In this document: positions 10,329 to 22,477 of the stretch, piece after piece
Layout of the letters: each line of letters opens with the position of its first letter
Numbering within the stretch: position 1 is the stretch's first letter
Assembly: GCA_015179025.1 (NCBI GenBank)
Contig: WHUX01000123.1
Span: forward strand, 62,001 to 126,000
Length of the DNA stretch: 64,000 bases
Direction of reading: 5' to 3'
Origin: Terfezia claveryi
Taxonomy: Eukaryota; Ascomycota; Pezizomycetes; Pezizales; Pezizaceae
Notes under the pieces: generated by a model
Seen by the model: the letters and a program-made list of their open reading frames with translations, nothing else
Told to the model about the DNA's origin: nothing
Database searches by the model: none
Program-made: the position numbers and the translations under genes

Positions 10329-12194
10329 GTTGATTTGCATTGCTTTGGGGCGTGGAAATATTAAAAGTCACCTATCATACTCATACGTTACGAAGAAACG
10401 GTTTTTATAGTAGGAATGCAAAGACAAGTACTGTATCAGTTACCTCAGTTCTTCAAATTGATACAATCTCGTTGTCTCATTACTGGTAAACTAGTAATTT
10501 CATCCCAACTCCTAATCTCAGAGAATCTACAAATTTTTCTAAGCCCCCAACCCACTATACCCATCTAAAGTAGACTAGGACTAGAACTAGTACTGACAAG
10601 CCTTAAGCCAGTTTATATATACTGTATATGTTCTGGGCCCGCTCGCGGGCAGCATACCCACTGTGCCGGCCGCGGGCAATTTAAATAATTACCCAATTTG
10701 GTGTATTGATAAAGTACTGATTTACTAGAAAATAAAGAATTGATAATTTCCCAGCGACTGCAACAGATTCATTGATTTCCCAGTCGATTAGACCCCCCTC
10801 TAACATTCCAATTTGGTTCAGCTAGAGCAATAGAGTCATGATCTGTTGATACTTTCGTATGTTAATAAATTAAGCATTTCAGATTATTCTTAAAGTATCG
10901 TCGACAACAATTAGAGTAGAAGTTTTGGAAACACCGGTAGTTATAGATGCCTGGTGAACTGTGGTTTACTGAGCAGTTAGAGTATCTAAAATATCAAACT
11001 CTAAGCCCGTAAGGTCAGTAGTTGGGTAAAGGTTATTGGGTTTAGCAATATCAAACTGCAAAAGTATGAGGTTTGTTGTAGCATTGTGCCATTTGATCTC
11101 CCACAACACTGTAAAACTGTTGTATAATTCTAGGTAGAACCTGCTTCATTTTGGTTTAAAACCAAGAACTTGGAGTAGCTTAGCAATCTGCATATAAAAC
11201 AGTACCTGTTATTAAGAAAGTACCGCTTTGCACCTGACCTGGATTTTATAAGTGAGGAATAGCCTGGATTTTTTCTAGTATAAAAATCAATCTTGCAACA
11301 AGATGTAGAGAAAAGATATTATAATTATGATTGCTCCAAATTTCACTGAATTCCACATAGCGTATCGATATTCAGCATAAGATGGTCGATATAGCCTGAG
11401 CAATAAGGCCCCGTCAATAAGAACCCTCCGCAGATAAGAAACTAATTTCCAAATACCCATTGGATAGGGTTGCGGATTTTTAGAGCAGCAGTAAACTCAG
11501 TATCCTCTTCCCTATTCCATTCATCATCAGAGATGCAGTGATGAGTTGTTAATGTCGCCAGCATGTACTTCACCATCTGAAGGGCTTGAGGTAATTTTTC
11601 CGGAATTCTCCCTTGTTCAATGTCTGCCGTCTCCCACTAATCAACAGGAAGGATATATGATGTGGATAGGGCGGTCAAAATAACTTCTTAGGGTGTTTTT
11701 TGAGTGTCGCTGAATGTTTTGTTCGATTGAGATTTACCAAATTGAGGAATTATATTAATTGCCCGCGGATCGGCACAGTGATGCCCGCGAGCGGCCCAGA
11801 ACATATATATTTATAGTTATTGTTGATTGATCTCACAATTCTATTACTCTCTTACTCCGTAACCTTATCTAAACATTAATAGAAATTTGCGCAAGGGTAA
11901 AGTATAAATTGGGGGTAGTAGTAGTAAATAGCTATTTAGGTTATGAACTATTACATTTTAAGTATCTTGAAGATACTCCATTCAGGGTAACCCCAGAAGA
12001 CAAACAGATATAATGCATTTGCGCCTCCTCCACTTTAGATAACCGATGAAAAACAATAAAAATAGCATTCCCCAAAAAGAAAAAAATCTTGATAACAATA
12101 CCAATACCACCCAAGGCACAAGGAAATTCTCGCCTTTGATATCAAGATGAAGATGAAAATATAAAACTACAGCTATATATCCCACCCCCCGGCC
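10329..12194. other. AT-rich intergenic region APL6 - VPS15 holding a TIR element
   Basis: 1.87 kb of AT-rich spacer between convergent genes. Most of it is taken up by the inverted-repeat element at 10624-11806. A copy of the TTCAGGGTAA motif lies at 11981-11990, about 200 bp beyond the VPS15 stop. No coding region was recognised. Confidence 0.6.
10624..11806. mobile_element. Non-autonomous TIR transposon remnant
   Basis: Terminal inverted repeats of about 70-75 bp: left arm 10624-10702 and right arm 11736-11806. Both arms run from the outside inwards as ATATGTTCTGGGCC, GCTCGCGGGCA, CTGTGCCG, CGCGGGCAATT, then CAATTTGGT, with scattered mismatches. The arms carry GC-rich GCCCGCGG-type palindromes in an otherwise AT-rich sequence. 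The 1.03 kb interior has no coding capacity, so this is a deletion derivative or MITE-like element. Target-site duplications are unclear because both flanks are AT-rich. The superfamily cannot be assigned from this copy; hAT-like is one option. Confidence 0.72.
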
Positions 12195-15100
12195 TCACTG
12201 AAATACAAGGACATTCCCGCTCCTATCAACACTAACACACATCCCATACGGCACTTCCAAAATCGCAACCTATTCCATATCAATTAGTATTCATCTTTTA
12301 ATAAATAATAATTCCTAGGGATGCGGGGAGGGAAAAGCTTACATCCAACACCGCATCTAAATGACTCTTCAGCAACTGCTGCTGCTGCATACTAATCACC
12401 GTACTCCTCGGCGGGCGAGCCGCCACCCCAGTCCCTCCTCCAGGACTTCCCGGCACACCACTACCACTACCAACCACTGCTGAGCTTCTACTCCCCCTCC
12501 GGGTTTTGCCAATATTACCTCCGCCTATACCACCGGGTTTTTCGGCGTTGAAGGTAAGGGTGGTAGTTAACTGTGTCTGTGTAAATGTTGGTTTCGGCTC
12601 ATCGATTTCCAACCCTGAGACGACGCACGAAGATTCTACGTGCCCGAGATTCCAATATCGGATTTTTCGATCCCCACCAGCACTTATCATGAATCCCATT
12701 CCACCTGTGCTACTCCCCGTAGACCCACCCCCGGAGGCACCCCTCGCGCCCCCCACAGCAGCAGTAGCACCTCCAGCACCCCCAGCAGCACTACCCTCCC
12801 CTCCTCTCTCCTCACCGATATCCGCTGCAACCGCAATCGCCCTGACCCCCCTATCGACACCCCCCTGGGCATTTGGCTCCAATAACGGATACCCCATCCC
12901 AGCAAACCTACTCAACACTCCCTCCGGCCCCAGTTCATCAATCCTCCATGCCTCATATCCCTTCCCACTCCCCTCCTTCCCCGTATTTATCCCCGCCCTA
13001 TACACCTCCCTACACATCGTCTTCTCCACATCCCATACCGTAATTTCCCCCTGCCCGCACCCACCAGCTATGCAGACCCACTTCCCCCTTCCTTTCGATG
13101 GGTGGAGTTGAATGCGGTGGATGGATGTCATGCCAGGCAACCCCCAAGCTTTGACGCGGATGAGGAAGCGTAGGTCGAACATGTCCACTACACCATGGGT
13201 CGTGCCGACTACGAGCCAGATTCTCCGCCTGTCAGTGCAGAATGTAGTTGGGGTGCCATGGTGGAGTGGGATTGTGAGCCGCCAAATCTCCTTCATTGCT
13301 CGAAGTTCCAATGCGATGATTGCACTTTTGTTGGTGGCCATTAATAAGATGGATTTTGTGTCCTGCTTGTAATGCTCCATCCAGACGACCCACTCATCTT
13401 CCCTCGGAAGCTGCCATTGCTTAACCACCCTCAACTTCCCATATTTCACGCTTGTGCCTGTGGAGGAGTAATCCACGCGGACGATATACACACCCCCATT
13501 CGCATCCCCGCATACGAAGCAATGATGGCCCTCAACAAAGCAGAGTCCCTTTACACCTCCCCCCCCGGGACTCTAAACGTCTGTCTACTCCTAACCGCCA
13601 CATTCTTCTCCAACCTCCCCGTATCCCACACCTTAACCGTGCCATCATCACTCCCTGTAACAAAAAACGCATGATCAGGAGCAACAACCACTCTATTAAC
13701 TGCGGCAGCATGCTCCCCATAATGCGCGACTAGGTTCCCATCAGGCCGCCAAATCTGCCCTGATGCCTTCCCGTTGGACCGCTTAATCGGCATGCGTTTA
13801 CTATGCGCCACAATCGCGGGTCCAAACTCAAGCATCTCAATGGGAAAGTTCTCCTCGAATAGATTATCGAGTAACTTGAGGACATGTGGATCCTGGCCGT
13901 CGGAGTCTTGAAGGTCGAGAGCTTGCCACATGAGGTTGTGGAATTGACCGTAGTTCTGCGCGCGGGAGTGCGTGATCCGATGTTCTGATTCCCACCCTCT
14001 GTCCCTTGTGGGGTCGCCCTGGAGTGAAGACGCATAAGATCCCGGATGACTGCTGTCGAAGGGGTTCTCAACCTCCCCGAAGGCAGTAGCGGATACAGTT
14101 CCCGTTTCTGGTGCTGCTTTATCTTTTCCCCGGTTCAGAAGGCTAACCATACTCGAGCGGTGCTGTAGAGCGTGAGCAAGGCTATGACCGCCCCCTACTG
14201 TGACTAGATGCGTATCGTCCGGTGACCCAGATAACGTTGAAGCCTCAGTGCTACTTCCATTCAACGCCAAAGCCGGTGCTGGGGCCGATGAACTGGGATC
14301 GGATGTGCGCGGCATCTCCGATACCCCTTCTTGGATTTGTGCACAATATACTCTGGGCCGGACAGTCCCATTACTTACTCTCCTCGACCTACGCTCATGG
14401 ATCGATCGTCGTCCATGATCATCAATAGATCTCGACGCATCCAACAACGCCTCCGCAACCGAATACGGCCTTCCCCCCGCTCGCGATTTCTGCTGGACAA
14501 TCTCCAACTCACTCTGCGAGACCTTTGAGAAGTCAAAAAAAACCGTCTGCGGAGTAATCCCCAGCTCTTTGAGCGAGATGATATTATTTAGCAAGCTCAA
14601 AGCCGGATCATCCGCGTCCGACAAGCGAGATTTTGAGTTTGCCATTTTCCAAACATATTCTCTCAATATGACAAGCTTCCACTCGTCTTCTTTTGTCATT
14701 CCCTTTTGCCGGAGCTTGGTAAACCAGGTTTCGTCTTCATCGTTCAGAGGGAGCCGCTGGAGAACCTTTGCCTGTTTGTCCCGAGAGTTAGACCTGGGTA
14801 TGTATTCCTCTGATGCTCCGAATGCAAACACTCGCTGTTCTTGGGCGATGCGCCAGAAATTGGCTCGGCCGGGCTTGGTGGCCCAGGCGACGGCTTGGTC
14901 AAACACAGGGCGAGGTAGGGGACTCATGAGATACTCCAACAAACTGGACTGTGTAACTTCAATCACGTCGCTCCTTAGATACAGCTTAACAGTCGGGAAC
15001 ACTATGCAATGTACGTCAGCTGGGGATAGCCATTTCGCTGCTGATGCAATAAATGATGTAGACGCTAAAGGTGTTCCAGTCAGTCGCGATACATGAATAT

Positions 15101-17432
15101 TAAAGGCCAATTGAACTTACCTTGTCGAATCCACAAGTTCGGATGCATCGCAAACCTCGCCACAATATCAATCAACTCCCACGTCTTGGACCGCTGGAAC
15201 AGCCCAATCCCCGCCATGCTTGCTAGAGACCTCACGACTTTCTCCACTACGAGCTCCTCAGGGTCTGCCAGTGCCTGCACCATCAGCGGCATGATATACT
15301 CCTCCAAACTAGTCCCGCCCAGGAATGCCGCGACCCCAATTATCGTTTCGAAAAAAGCAGACCTCAACATCCAATCCTTATCGTTCAAGTACGTGTTCAG
15401 ATGGCTCAGAATTACATCATTCGCTTTTTGCCTTCCAAAGAATACACAAAGCCTAGTCACGGATGTAAGTATCGCCCTGCGGACGGACGAATCCGGGTCC
15501 GTCAGGAAAACAGTTGCATATTCTTGGAATATGGTCGCTAGATCGCTCCTCGCTATGTCAAAGAGGGCTTGGTATGTCGACTCTGGCGCAGTGCCAACTT
15601 CTGTTTCCGGGTCAGCTGTGGGAAGAACACCTTGCCCTCGCAAATCCTGGGCAAGGTTGAGGAACCTAGAGGCAGAATCCGCAAGAGAGGCGAGACATGA
15701 AGCGAGCATTGCACGCACTGAAGGGTTCTTGTGGATGGTGAAGAGCTTCAGTTTAGGGAGGATGTACTCTGGGAATACATATGCGTTGACCGGCGAAACT
15801 ACCTCCACGAGCTCCATCTGCCACCACAAGCACATCAGTAAACCTATTCCCTAGTGTTTAGAGAAGTGACAGGTACGCACGAGTTGTGTTATAGTCCGTA
15901 TGGCCGCCATCTGAACCATTGGCGCTTCATCGGTCAACAAAGCTATCAGATAAGGCAAACACCTATCCAACTTCGCCTCATCTGAGATCCTCTCTGCAAA
16001 TGCCAGTAGCAGATCACACGCCTTTAACCTCGCACTCGTGCGTGACGTTGCCCTCATAGACGCCGCCACAAACGAAAGGAAAATCAATGTACCATCATCC
16101 GGGGCCCCCGGCCTTCTACAGACCGCCAATGAGCCTCGTTGATAGTTTGGTATATCAAGGTAAACCGGCAAGATATTCTTGTATGACGCATTCCTAACCT
16201 TCTCGGTGCCCTCCGTTTGTGTGTAACATAAGCACGAGGAGATCTTGTCGAAATCGGAATATATTGCATTTATTCGGTAGTCCCCTTCACTCTGAGATTT
16301 TTTCTTCTTGGGCACCGGTGGCCGTGAGGAGGGATCTATTATGGAAGAAATGTAGCCATGGAGAAAACTGTAATAGTATTCCGGGAACGCCTTTCCTCGC
16401 CTGTGGATGAAGTAAGTATCCATGCCCAGTCACATGAGCAGCCAGGGGACACACCATTTATTCAGATATTCCTCCGCGGATAATCGGTCAGTAGGGTTAA
16501 GCTGGACCATATGCTGTATCAAGCTCTATTCATCCAGTCAGTGTTTCGCCGTCAAGTTGTTGGGCTGTAGGGCAAAATACCCGTATTTCCGGATCCTCAA
16601 TTTTGTGTAAATACGCTGCCGTAGGATCAAACTCCCCCTTCCTATACTTGAACAACTGCGACAGACTAAACAACGGGGTACCCTCCAAAAACAGCTCCGC
16701 AATCACACATCCCAAGCTAAAAACATCCATCTGGTCCGTTAAGCCATCCTGTCCCTGCTCTGAATCAACAAACCTCTCCGGTGCAACATAACAGGTCCGC
16801 TTGCCACTCGTATCAAAGAAGAAGGCAAAGTCTGCTGGATCGTATTCTGGTAGATATGTAGGTTTAAAGCTGGCAAAGTCCGCTAGGTGAACCCAGTTCC
16901 AGGAGCTAATCATGACATTCTCGGATTTGATATCCCCGTGGTGGACGCCCCGGAAGTGGCAGTCCCGCAGTCCGCATAGAAGCTGGAAGGCGATCCATTT
17001 TTTTTCGATTTCCTCGAGGAAAGGACGGGTGCTGACCCGGTCGTATAAGCTGCTATAGAGGTTCTGTCGGATGAGGTACCCAGCTCGATCGGTTTCGATA
17101 ATCTTTTGGTACGGGAAGGCGTTGAGGACACCTGCGAGGGCCTCCTTCTCGCCTATAATAAGAGCATTAGTCCCGCAGCTGGAGCTCAAGATGTGGGGGC
17201 ATTTGTGCATACGCTCAATCTGCTTAAAGTACCGTTTTAAAGAGTACCCGCCTCCCCCCGGCTTGACGAAGATTTTGACGACAGCCGTCCCCTTCTTATG
17301 CCGTGCCCTGATTGTTTTTAGAAATCGACCCGTTCCAAGTGGCTTGTCGTACGAGAACTCGGGAAGCTCCGAAATATCGCTGCCGGCAGCCCCAACATTC
17401 CGCTCTGTGAGCGATGAATACCCATGACCCAT
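12195..17432 (-). CDS. VPS15: VPS15 protein kinase-like regulatory subunit of class III PI3-kinase, with one frameshift
   Basis: Exons on the minus strand: 17432-16581, 16525-16455, 16400-15881, 15817-15121, 15064-12343 and 12269-12195, about 1645 residues. Vps15 activates and anchors Vps34 in autophagy and endosomal sorting. The protein starts MGHGYSSL, with Gly2 placed for N-myristoylation. The pseudokinase-like domain (about 1-300) has the family's HGDIKSENVMI and ADFASFKP in place of HRD and DFG. HEAT repeats follow (VSPVNAYVFPEY, SSVRRAILTSVTRL). A C-terminal WD40 propeller begins near HAAAVNRVVVAPDHAFFVTG and ends VPYGMCVSVDRSGNVLVFQ. Within the WD40 part the frame breaks at an 8-base C-run (plus strand 13559-13566). 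One extra base there would restore continuity between QTFRVPGG and VKGLCFVEG, and no intron fits. A Gly/Ala/Ser-rich loop interrupts one blade. Confidence 0.93.
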
Positions 17433-17948
17433 GGTGGCTGTCTACCTGCCTTCCCGCACAGCTTTTGGCACCTAGCAGTGTATAACACCGGCAAGTCTAT
17501 AGAGTGTGATGTGTGGCGGGTGTCTGAAGTGCTGGGTGAACGGCCGTTCACGAAGCTGGCATCTTTGGATAGCTGGTATGCTCCGGTTTACAGATATAGG
17601 GCTGTGGCTCGGTGTAGGGCTGTATCTTCAGCAGCTTCGACAGTGAGTATTTCTGTGAGCACAGAGAGCACCGTCGTAAAGCAACGAAAAAAACCTCGAG
17701 ACGAGGCTCCTGCTGCGGTGAGCTTCACGCTACATACGAGATTATCTTATCTAATCTAATCTAAATCGTATCTAATCTCCTGACACGCGCATTTATTCAC
17801 CTTTCGCCCTTCGCCTGCACCTTGGTCCCAGCAGCATCGTCACCTTCTCGAGTCCATCCATTGCCAACCACCGTTATCCATCCATCCATCCATCCACAAA
17901 CTCCACCCATCACCGTCTTTCGGCAGCCCGCAGAAACATCCACAAGCC
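17433..17948. promoter_or_regulatory. Divergent promoter region VPS15 / BUB3
   Basis: 516 bp between divergent start codons. It contains a TATCTAATCTAATCTAAATC-type pentanucleotide stretch (about 17742-17776) and a CCAT tetranucleotide repeat (about 17879-17894). No gene was recognised. Confidence 0.55.
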
Positions 17949-19185
17949 ATGTCGGGTACCGTTCCCCCACACAATCCACTCTCCAGGCCAGTCAAGCTAA
18001 CCCACCACCCCAAAGCAAGTCTCCACGAGCTCCTCTCCCCTCCCACCGACGCAATCTCGTCCGTCGCCTTCTCCCCGCACACCCCAAACCACCTCATCGC
18101 CTCCTCCTGGGACACCACCGTGCGCCTGTACGACATAAACAAAGCCTCCTTCGGCTCTAGCCCCAGCGAGAACCCCGAACGTGTAAAATTCACACATGCG
18201 GCCCCGGTACTGGACGCCTGCTGGGGAGACTCGAATAACGATGTCTTTAGTGGTGGGCTAGATTGGCAGGTTAAACAGTACGTGCGCTGTTCGAATTACA
18301 GCAGCCCACTCCGCAGAGCTTACTGACTAAACTTTTCCTGCACAGACTTAACCCTGAAACCACCAGCGAGCGAGTCCTAGGCACACACTCCGCCCCCGCA
18401 AAATCTATCGCCTGGAACCCGGAACACAGTACGTCCCCAACCCTCCCTAACCCTCCACTATCTTTCCTCCCCCAATTGACGCCCCTTCCAAACTACCAGA
18501 AACCCTCATCACTGGCTCCTGGGACAAGACCGCACACCTCTATGACCCACGCCTCGCCACCCCCCTAACGCACACCCTCCCCCAGCCACACAAAATTTTC
18601 TCCCTCTCCACCATAACCCACACCCTCGTGATCGCACATGCCTCCCGGTCCGTCTACATCTACGACCTCCGGCACCCTAGCGCCCCCCTTCAACAACGCG
18701 AGTCTTCCCTAAAATTTATGACCCGCACCGTCAGCTGCATGCCTAGCGGCGCCGGGTACGCCTCCTCCTCCGTCGAGGGCCGTGTCGCCGTCGAGTTCTT
18801 CGATCCTTCGAAGGAATCCCAGGCGCGCAAATATGCTTTTAAATGCCATAGACAGGTGGTCGATGGCGTGGATATAGTCTACCCCGTTAACGCGCTCTCG
18901 TTTCACCCAGTCTATGGAACGTTTGCATCCGGAGGAGGAGATGGTGTGGTTAGTCTGTGGGATGGCATAGCAAAGAGAAGGTTAAGACAGTATCCTAGGC
19001 TCCCTGCGAGTGTGAATAGCTTGAGCTTTAATAAGGAGGGGAGGTATTTGGCGGTGGCGGTTAGTAGCGGATTTGAAGATGGGAGAGAGGAGGAGCCAAG
19101 CGGGGAGAATACGAAGATATATATAAGGGAGATGGCGGAGGGTGAGGGAAGGGGGAAGGCGCAGCAGCAGCAGCAGACGAAGTAG
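17949..19185 (+). CDS. BUB3: Mitotic checkpoint WD40 protein BUB3
   Basis: Exons 17949-18277, 18346-18428 and 18500-19185 give 365 residues with all phases closing. Bub3 recruits Bub1 and BubR1/Mad3 to phosphorylated MELT motifs of the kinetochore protein Spc105/Knl1 in the spindle checkpoint. Seven WD repeats are visible, including DAISSVAFSPHTPNHLIASS, TLITGSWDKTAHLYD and FASGGGDGVVSLWD. The long conserved Bub3 signature is present between about residues 190 and 280: RTVSCMPSGAGYASSSVEGR, then FKCHRQVVDGVDIVYPVNAL. The C-terminus ends with a short Gln run (CAG repeat) before the stop. BUB3 runs convergently towards SEN54. Confidence 0.95.
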
Positions 19186-19751
19186 GTTTACACCAGAGAG
19201 GGAGGTATAAGAAAAAAGCCAAGCGTTGAAAAACTGAGATTTCCCGTGTGTATCACTTTTTTTTTTTTTTTCCCTTACTATGTGTGTCCACTGCTTTGGG
19301 GATCTGTTTTATCTCGCTTTCATATAATGGAGTTTTTTTTTTTTTTTTTTTTTCTTTGCTTTATAATATCCCTCGATAAAATACAACTACCATTACCCTG
19401 AAGTGGAGTGAAGATTTAAACCTCACTCTACTTGAAGTATCACCGATGATCTCACAACGCTGCTGTAGAACCTCATAATGCCTTCGAGTCTTGCATATTT
19501 GCGTTTTTTTTGGGGGGCCGCTCTATGGAGTATCGATGAGCTATAAAAGAACATTGACGTAAAGGAAGCATAGGATATATGTAAACAGCTAGATAACCCA
19601 AACGAGTCATAATCTTCCACTGAAATTCCATAAAACTAGAAGAAGAAGAAGAAAGTAAAGAATAACTCCATTTCCCCAAGCAAAAGATTTCTAGGAAAAA
19701 ATTTTTTAATCAAACCTTTCTCCGCCTTCCCACTCCCACCTCAGCATCCAT
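19186..19751. other. Convergent intergenic region BUB3 - SEN54
   Basis: 566 bp between two stop codons. It holds T-runs at about 19257-19271 and 19335-19353, probably tied to 3'-end formation, and one copy of the TTCAGGGTAA motif on the minus strand (19393-19402). No gene was recognised. Confidence 0.5.
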
Positions 19752-21224
19752 CTAAGCCACTTGGGCGCCCCCACCCCCGGCCCTCCCTGCGCCACCTCCA
19801 CCTCTCCCTCCCTCAGCTTTCCCAGATACCTTCCCGCTCCCCTTTGGGCCCTTCCCCTTCTGCCCTCCACCGCCACCACCCTTCCTTCTCGGCCCCGTCG
19901 CCTGCCAAACTCTCTCCCCTCCAAACCCCACATCTCCCATCCTCACAAAACTAATCACCCCTCCATCTACCACCGCAAGCACCACTCCCTTCCTTCCCTC
20001 CTTCAACCTCTGCATCATCGATTTCGCGCCCCACTCCTTCCCGCCCTTACTTTCCTCCGGGAGAGTGTTGAATAAACTTTCGATGTCGGATAGGGTGGGG
20101 ATGTGTGGGTGGTTTGCGGTGGGGATAACAGCGACATGGAAGTCTGGAAGGGGGGGGAGGATTTTTGAACGTGGAATTGGGTTTGTAGATGCGGTAGGTT
20201 AGAGGGAAGGGGTTTGTGGGGATGTTGGTAGTGTTAGTGGTGGTAGTGGTTGAGAGAGAGGGATTGTGAGAGGGGATGAGTGAGAGACGGGTGTAGATTT
20301 GAGTATAATTTCGGTACGGTGTGCGGGGAGAAATTACAGGGCCGGTAGAGGGGGGAGGGGGATGGAAGTTGAAGAAGGCGAGGAGGCGGTGGGTAAGAGT
20401 GGGGAAGAGGCCGAGGGGAGGGGGGTGTAGGGGTGGGTGGTAGGTTTGTGGGAGCGGGGTGGTTAATGTGGTGGTTGTGTTTGTATCTGTGTTTGATGTG
20501 TCGGCGAGGAATGAATCCGCTCGTTGAACAATATAGCCCGCGCGTTTCAAATACGCATAAACCTAAGAAAGAAGAATTTTAAAAATTAGCATTACCCTGA
20601 ACTTTCCCTCCCCTCCCACTATCACACCACCTACCTGATACCTCTCAATCCAACCCACTCCACCATCCTCCACTCCCCCAAGACACTCCGCATAACACCC
20701 CTGCAAACTCATCGGCACACCCTCCTCCCACCAACACTCGACCCCCCCCCTCTCCACTAGATACACCACCTCCTCTCTCTCCAACCACACAGTCCCCTGC
20801 TTATCGGCCCTGCCCATAGTCTTAAAATGAGTCCCTTTCACAGCCATAACCTCGCCTTTCCCAATTTCCCGTCGCCAGGTTATATGCACGTTTACACGAC
20901 TAGTATGTTGTCTCTGCCCAGAAAGCGCATTGTGCATCGCAGAGCGGGAATCATTGAGGATTCGAGATTGCAAGTGCGTGCCGTCGGGGGCGAAGTCTTT
21001 TTCGCCGCGTTTGGGGATGGTGGGGTCGGTTCTAGGTTGTTAGTGTGGAGACGACTGATGGGGAGGGGCGGAGAGAATTACTTTCTTCCAGCGCCCTGAG
21101 CAAACGTTCCGAGAAAGCGGAAGTCCTGAGTTTCGTCGGAGAGGTCGACGTCGTCGCCGCCGCCGCCGCCGCCATGGGGCTGCTGGGAGAGTTGACTGAG
21201 GTCATCGGTTTCGAGGTCTGCCAT
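19752..21224 (-). CDS. SEN54: tRNA-splicing endonuclease subunit SEN54, with one frameshift
   Basis: Exons on the minus strand: 21224-21082, 21031-20635 and 20562-19752, about 449 residues after allowing for one extra base. Sen54 is the structural partner of the Sen2 catalytic subunit in the heterotetramer that excises tRNA introns. The family N-terminal signature IPKRGEKDFAPDGT sits at the exon 1/2 junction, followed by HITWRREIGKGEVM and RYQVYAYLKRAGYIVQRA. The C-terminal block SMMQRLKEGRKGVVLAVVDG is typical. In exon 3 the frame breaks at an 8-base G-run (plus strand 20150-20157). Seven bases would connect TFKNPPP with LPDFHVAVIP in one frame. The C-terminal tail is Gly/Lys-rich. ELC1 follows upstream on the same strand. 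Confidence 0.88.
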
Positions 21225-21601
21225 GTTGGTGAGCGCAAGATTGGGGATTCGGGAGTTTGTGTGGGCCCGCGCAGCGGGTATTGGAATGGATGTATTGGGA
21301 CTGGTTGATATCGACGATATTCTGGGGAGGCGAGTCAGAATTAATTTGTAGAGCTGCAGAGTTTTTGTCGTGGGGCCCTTGCTACGGCACGACCCGCCGC
21401 TAGAGCAGATGGGGTTTGGAACAGTAAGAGTCGGCAATTACCCTCAACTTCAGGCGATCGCAAGCGCCGATCGGTATCATAAGCATTAATGGTACAAAGA
21501 ATGTAGACCCAACTCCTCAGAATATCTGTCCTCTGATCTTCCTACGCAGTAACTTTCACCCCATCCTCTCCTTCCGCCAGCCTCACAGCCCAATCCCCAT
21601 C

Positions 21602-22121
21602 TCAAGTCTCCAAATAGTCCGCCACCTCCAACAGAGAAAACGCCAACTCGGCCGGCAACTCCATCTCAGGCACATTCGTCTGCCCTTTATACTTTTCGTT
21701 ATAATAGAAATACTCGCAAACCTTCTCTAGCACAATCCCACTAACCATTACACAGCATCACATTAGCACACACACCCCATTCCCCCATCCCCATCCCATT
21801 CCCCCATCCCCATCCCATTCCCCCATCCCCATCCCATTCCCCATCCCCATTCCACCTAATCCCCAGAAACCCAGTAACATGGGGCAGACGTACTTCATGT
21901 TCTTGAAAACAATCTTATTCTCTCGAGCCTCCGTGAAATTGCCTACACCCATCCCAGTTAGCAATTGTATTGGTAGGGATTGAGTAAGTGGAGGGGTAGG
22001 TACTTTTTTTATCAAGCATACTCTTAATCGCCTTGGATACCTTCGCAGCAGATTTTCGCAAAACGAATTGGAATCCGTCGTTGGATTCGAGGATGACGTA
22101 TTCCTGGTCTACGTCCGACAT
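21602..22121 (-). CDS. ELC1: Elongin-C
   Basis: Exons on the minus strand: 22121-22004, 21942-21894 and 21740-21602, giving 101 residues, close to the usual Elongin-C length of about 100-110. The protein has the SKP1/BTB-POZ fold that links cullin E3 ligases to substrate receptors. In yeast it acts with Cul3 and Ela1 on stalled RNA polymerase II. Recognisable blocks are EYVILESNDGFQFVLRKSAA, SKAIKSMLD, the central VFKNMNGIVLEKVCEYFYY, and the end ELPAELAFSLLEVADYLET. Intron 2 is longer (153 nt) and carries a C-rich minisatellite. The gene is divergent from LEA1 with 356 bp between the starts. Confidence 0.93.
21778..21852. repeat. Minisatellite in ELC1 intron 2
   Basis: About 3.7 tandem copies of a 19-bp unit CATTCCCCCATCCCCATCC, lying within the second intron of ELC1. 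The last copy is shortened. Confidence 0.9.
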
Positions 22122-22477
22122 TGTGGGTGCGTTGCGTTGTGCGGTATAGTAGATGCCCAAATATTCAGATTACACGAGTCTGGCGAGCAGGAGGCTCGAT
22201 CGAGAGGAAGGGAATTGATTCTTGTATACTTGGACGTACTTTACTTTGTGTTTATTGTCCTGGTTCAAAAAAACAAAAGCAGCTAGCCAATTCGTCAGAT
22301 CACCTGATCTGCCCACCTTAGTCATCGTCCCATCTCTACTTCCAGCCCTGCTACAGCCAACGACAACCTTCACCATTCCCAATCACCACAGCAACGACTC
22401 TCACGACTCTTACGACACCCCAATTCAGAAATTCTTCCCTCATTTGACTTAACGGCGGTAGACCACCAACCTGGAAA
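22122..22477. promoter_or_regulatory. Divergent promoter region ELC1 / LEA1
   Basis: 356 bp separate the two ATGs. No TATA box stands out. The LEA1 side has a pyrimidine/CA-rich leader (22320-22440). The region is shared by an E3-ligase adaptor and a spliceosome component. Confidence 0.5.

Noticed and set aside
9686..10371. Minus-strand Ser-rich frames over the end of APL6
   Set aside because: They are the reverse complement of the Asp/Glu codon tract; poly-Ser arises automatically from GAR/GAY repeats.
12506..15854. Several plus-strand frames of 81-253 codons
   Set aside because: They mirror the VPS15 exons, which carry clear WD40 and HEAT signatures on the minus strand.
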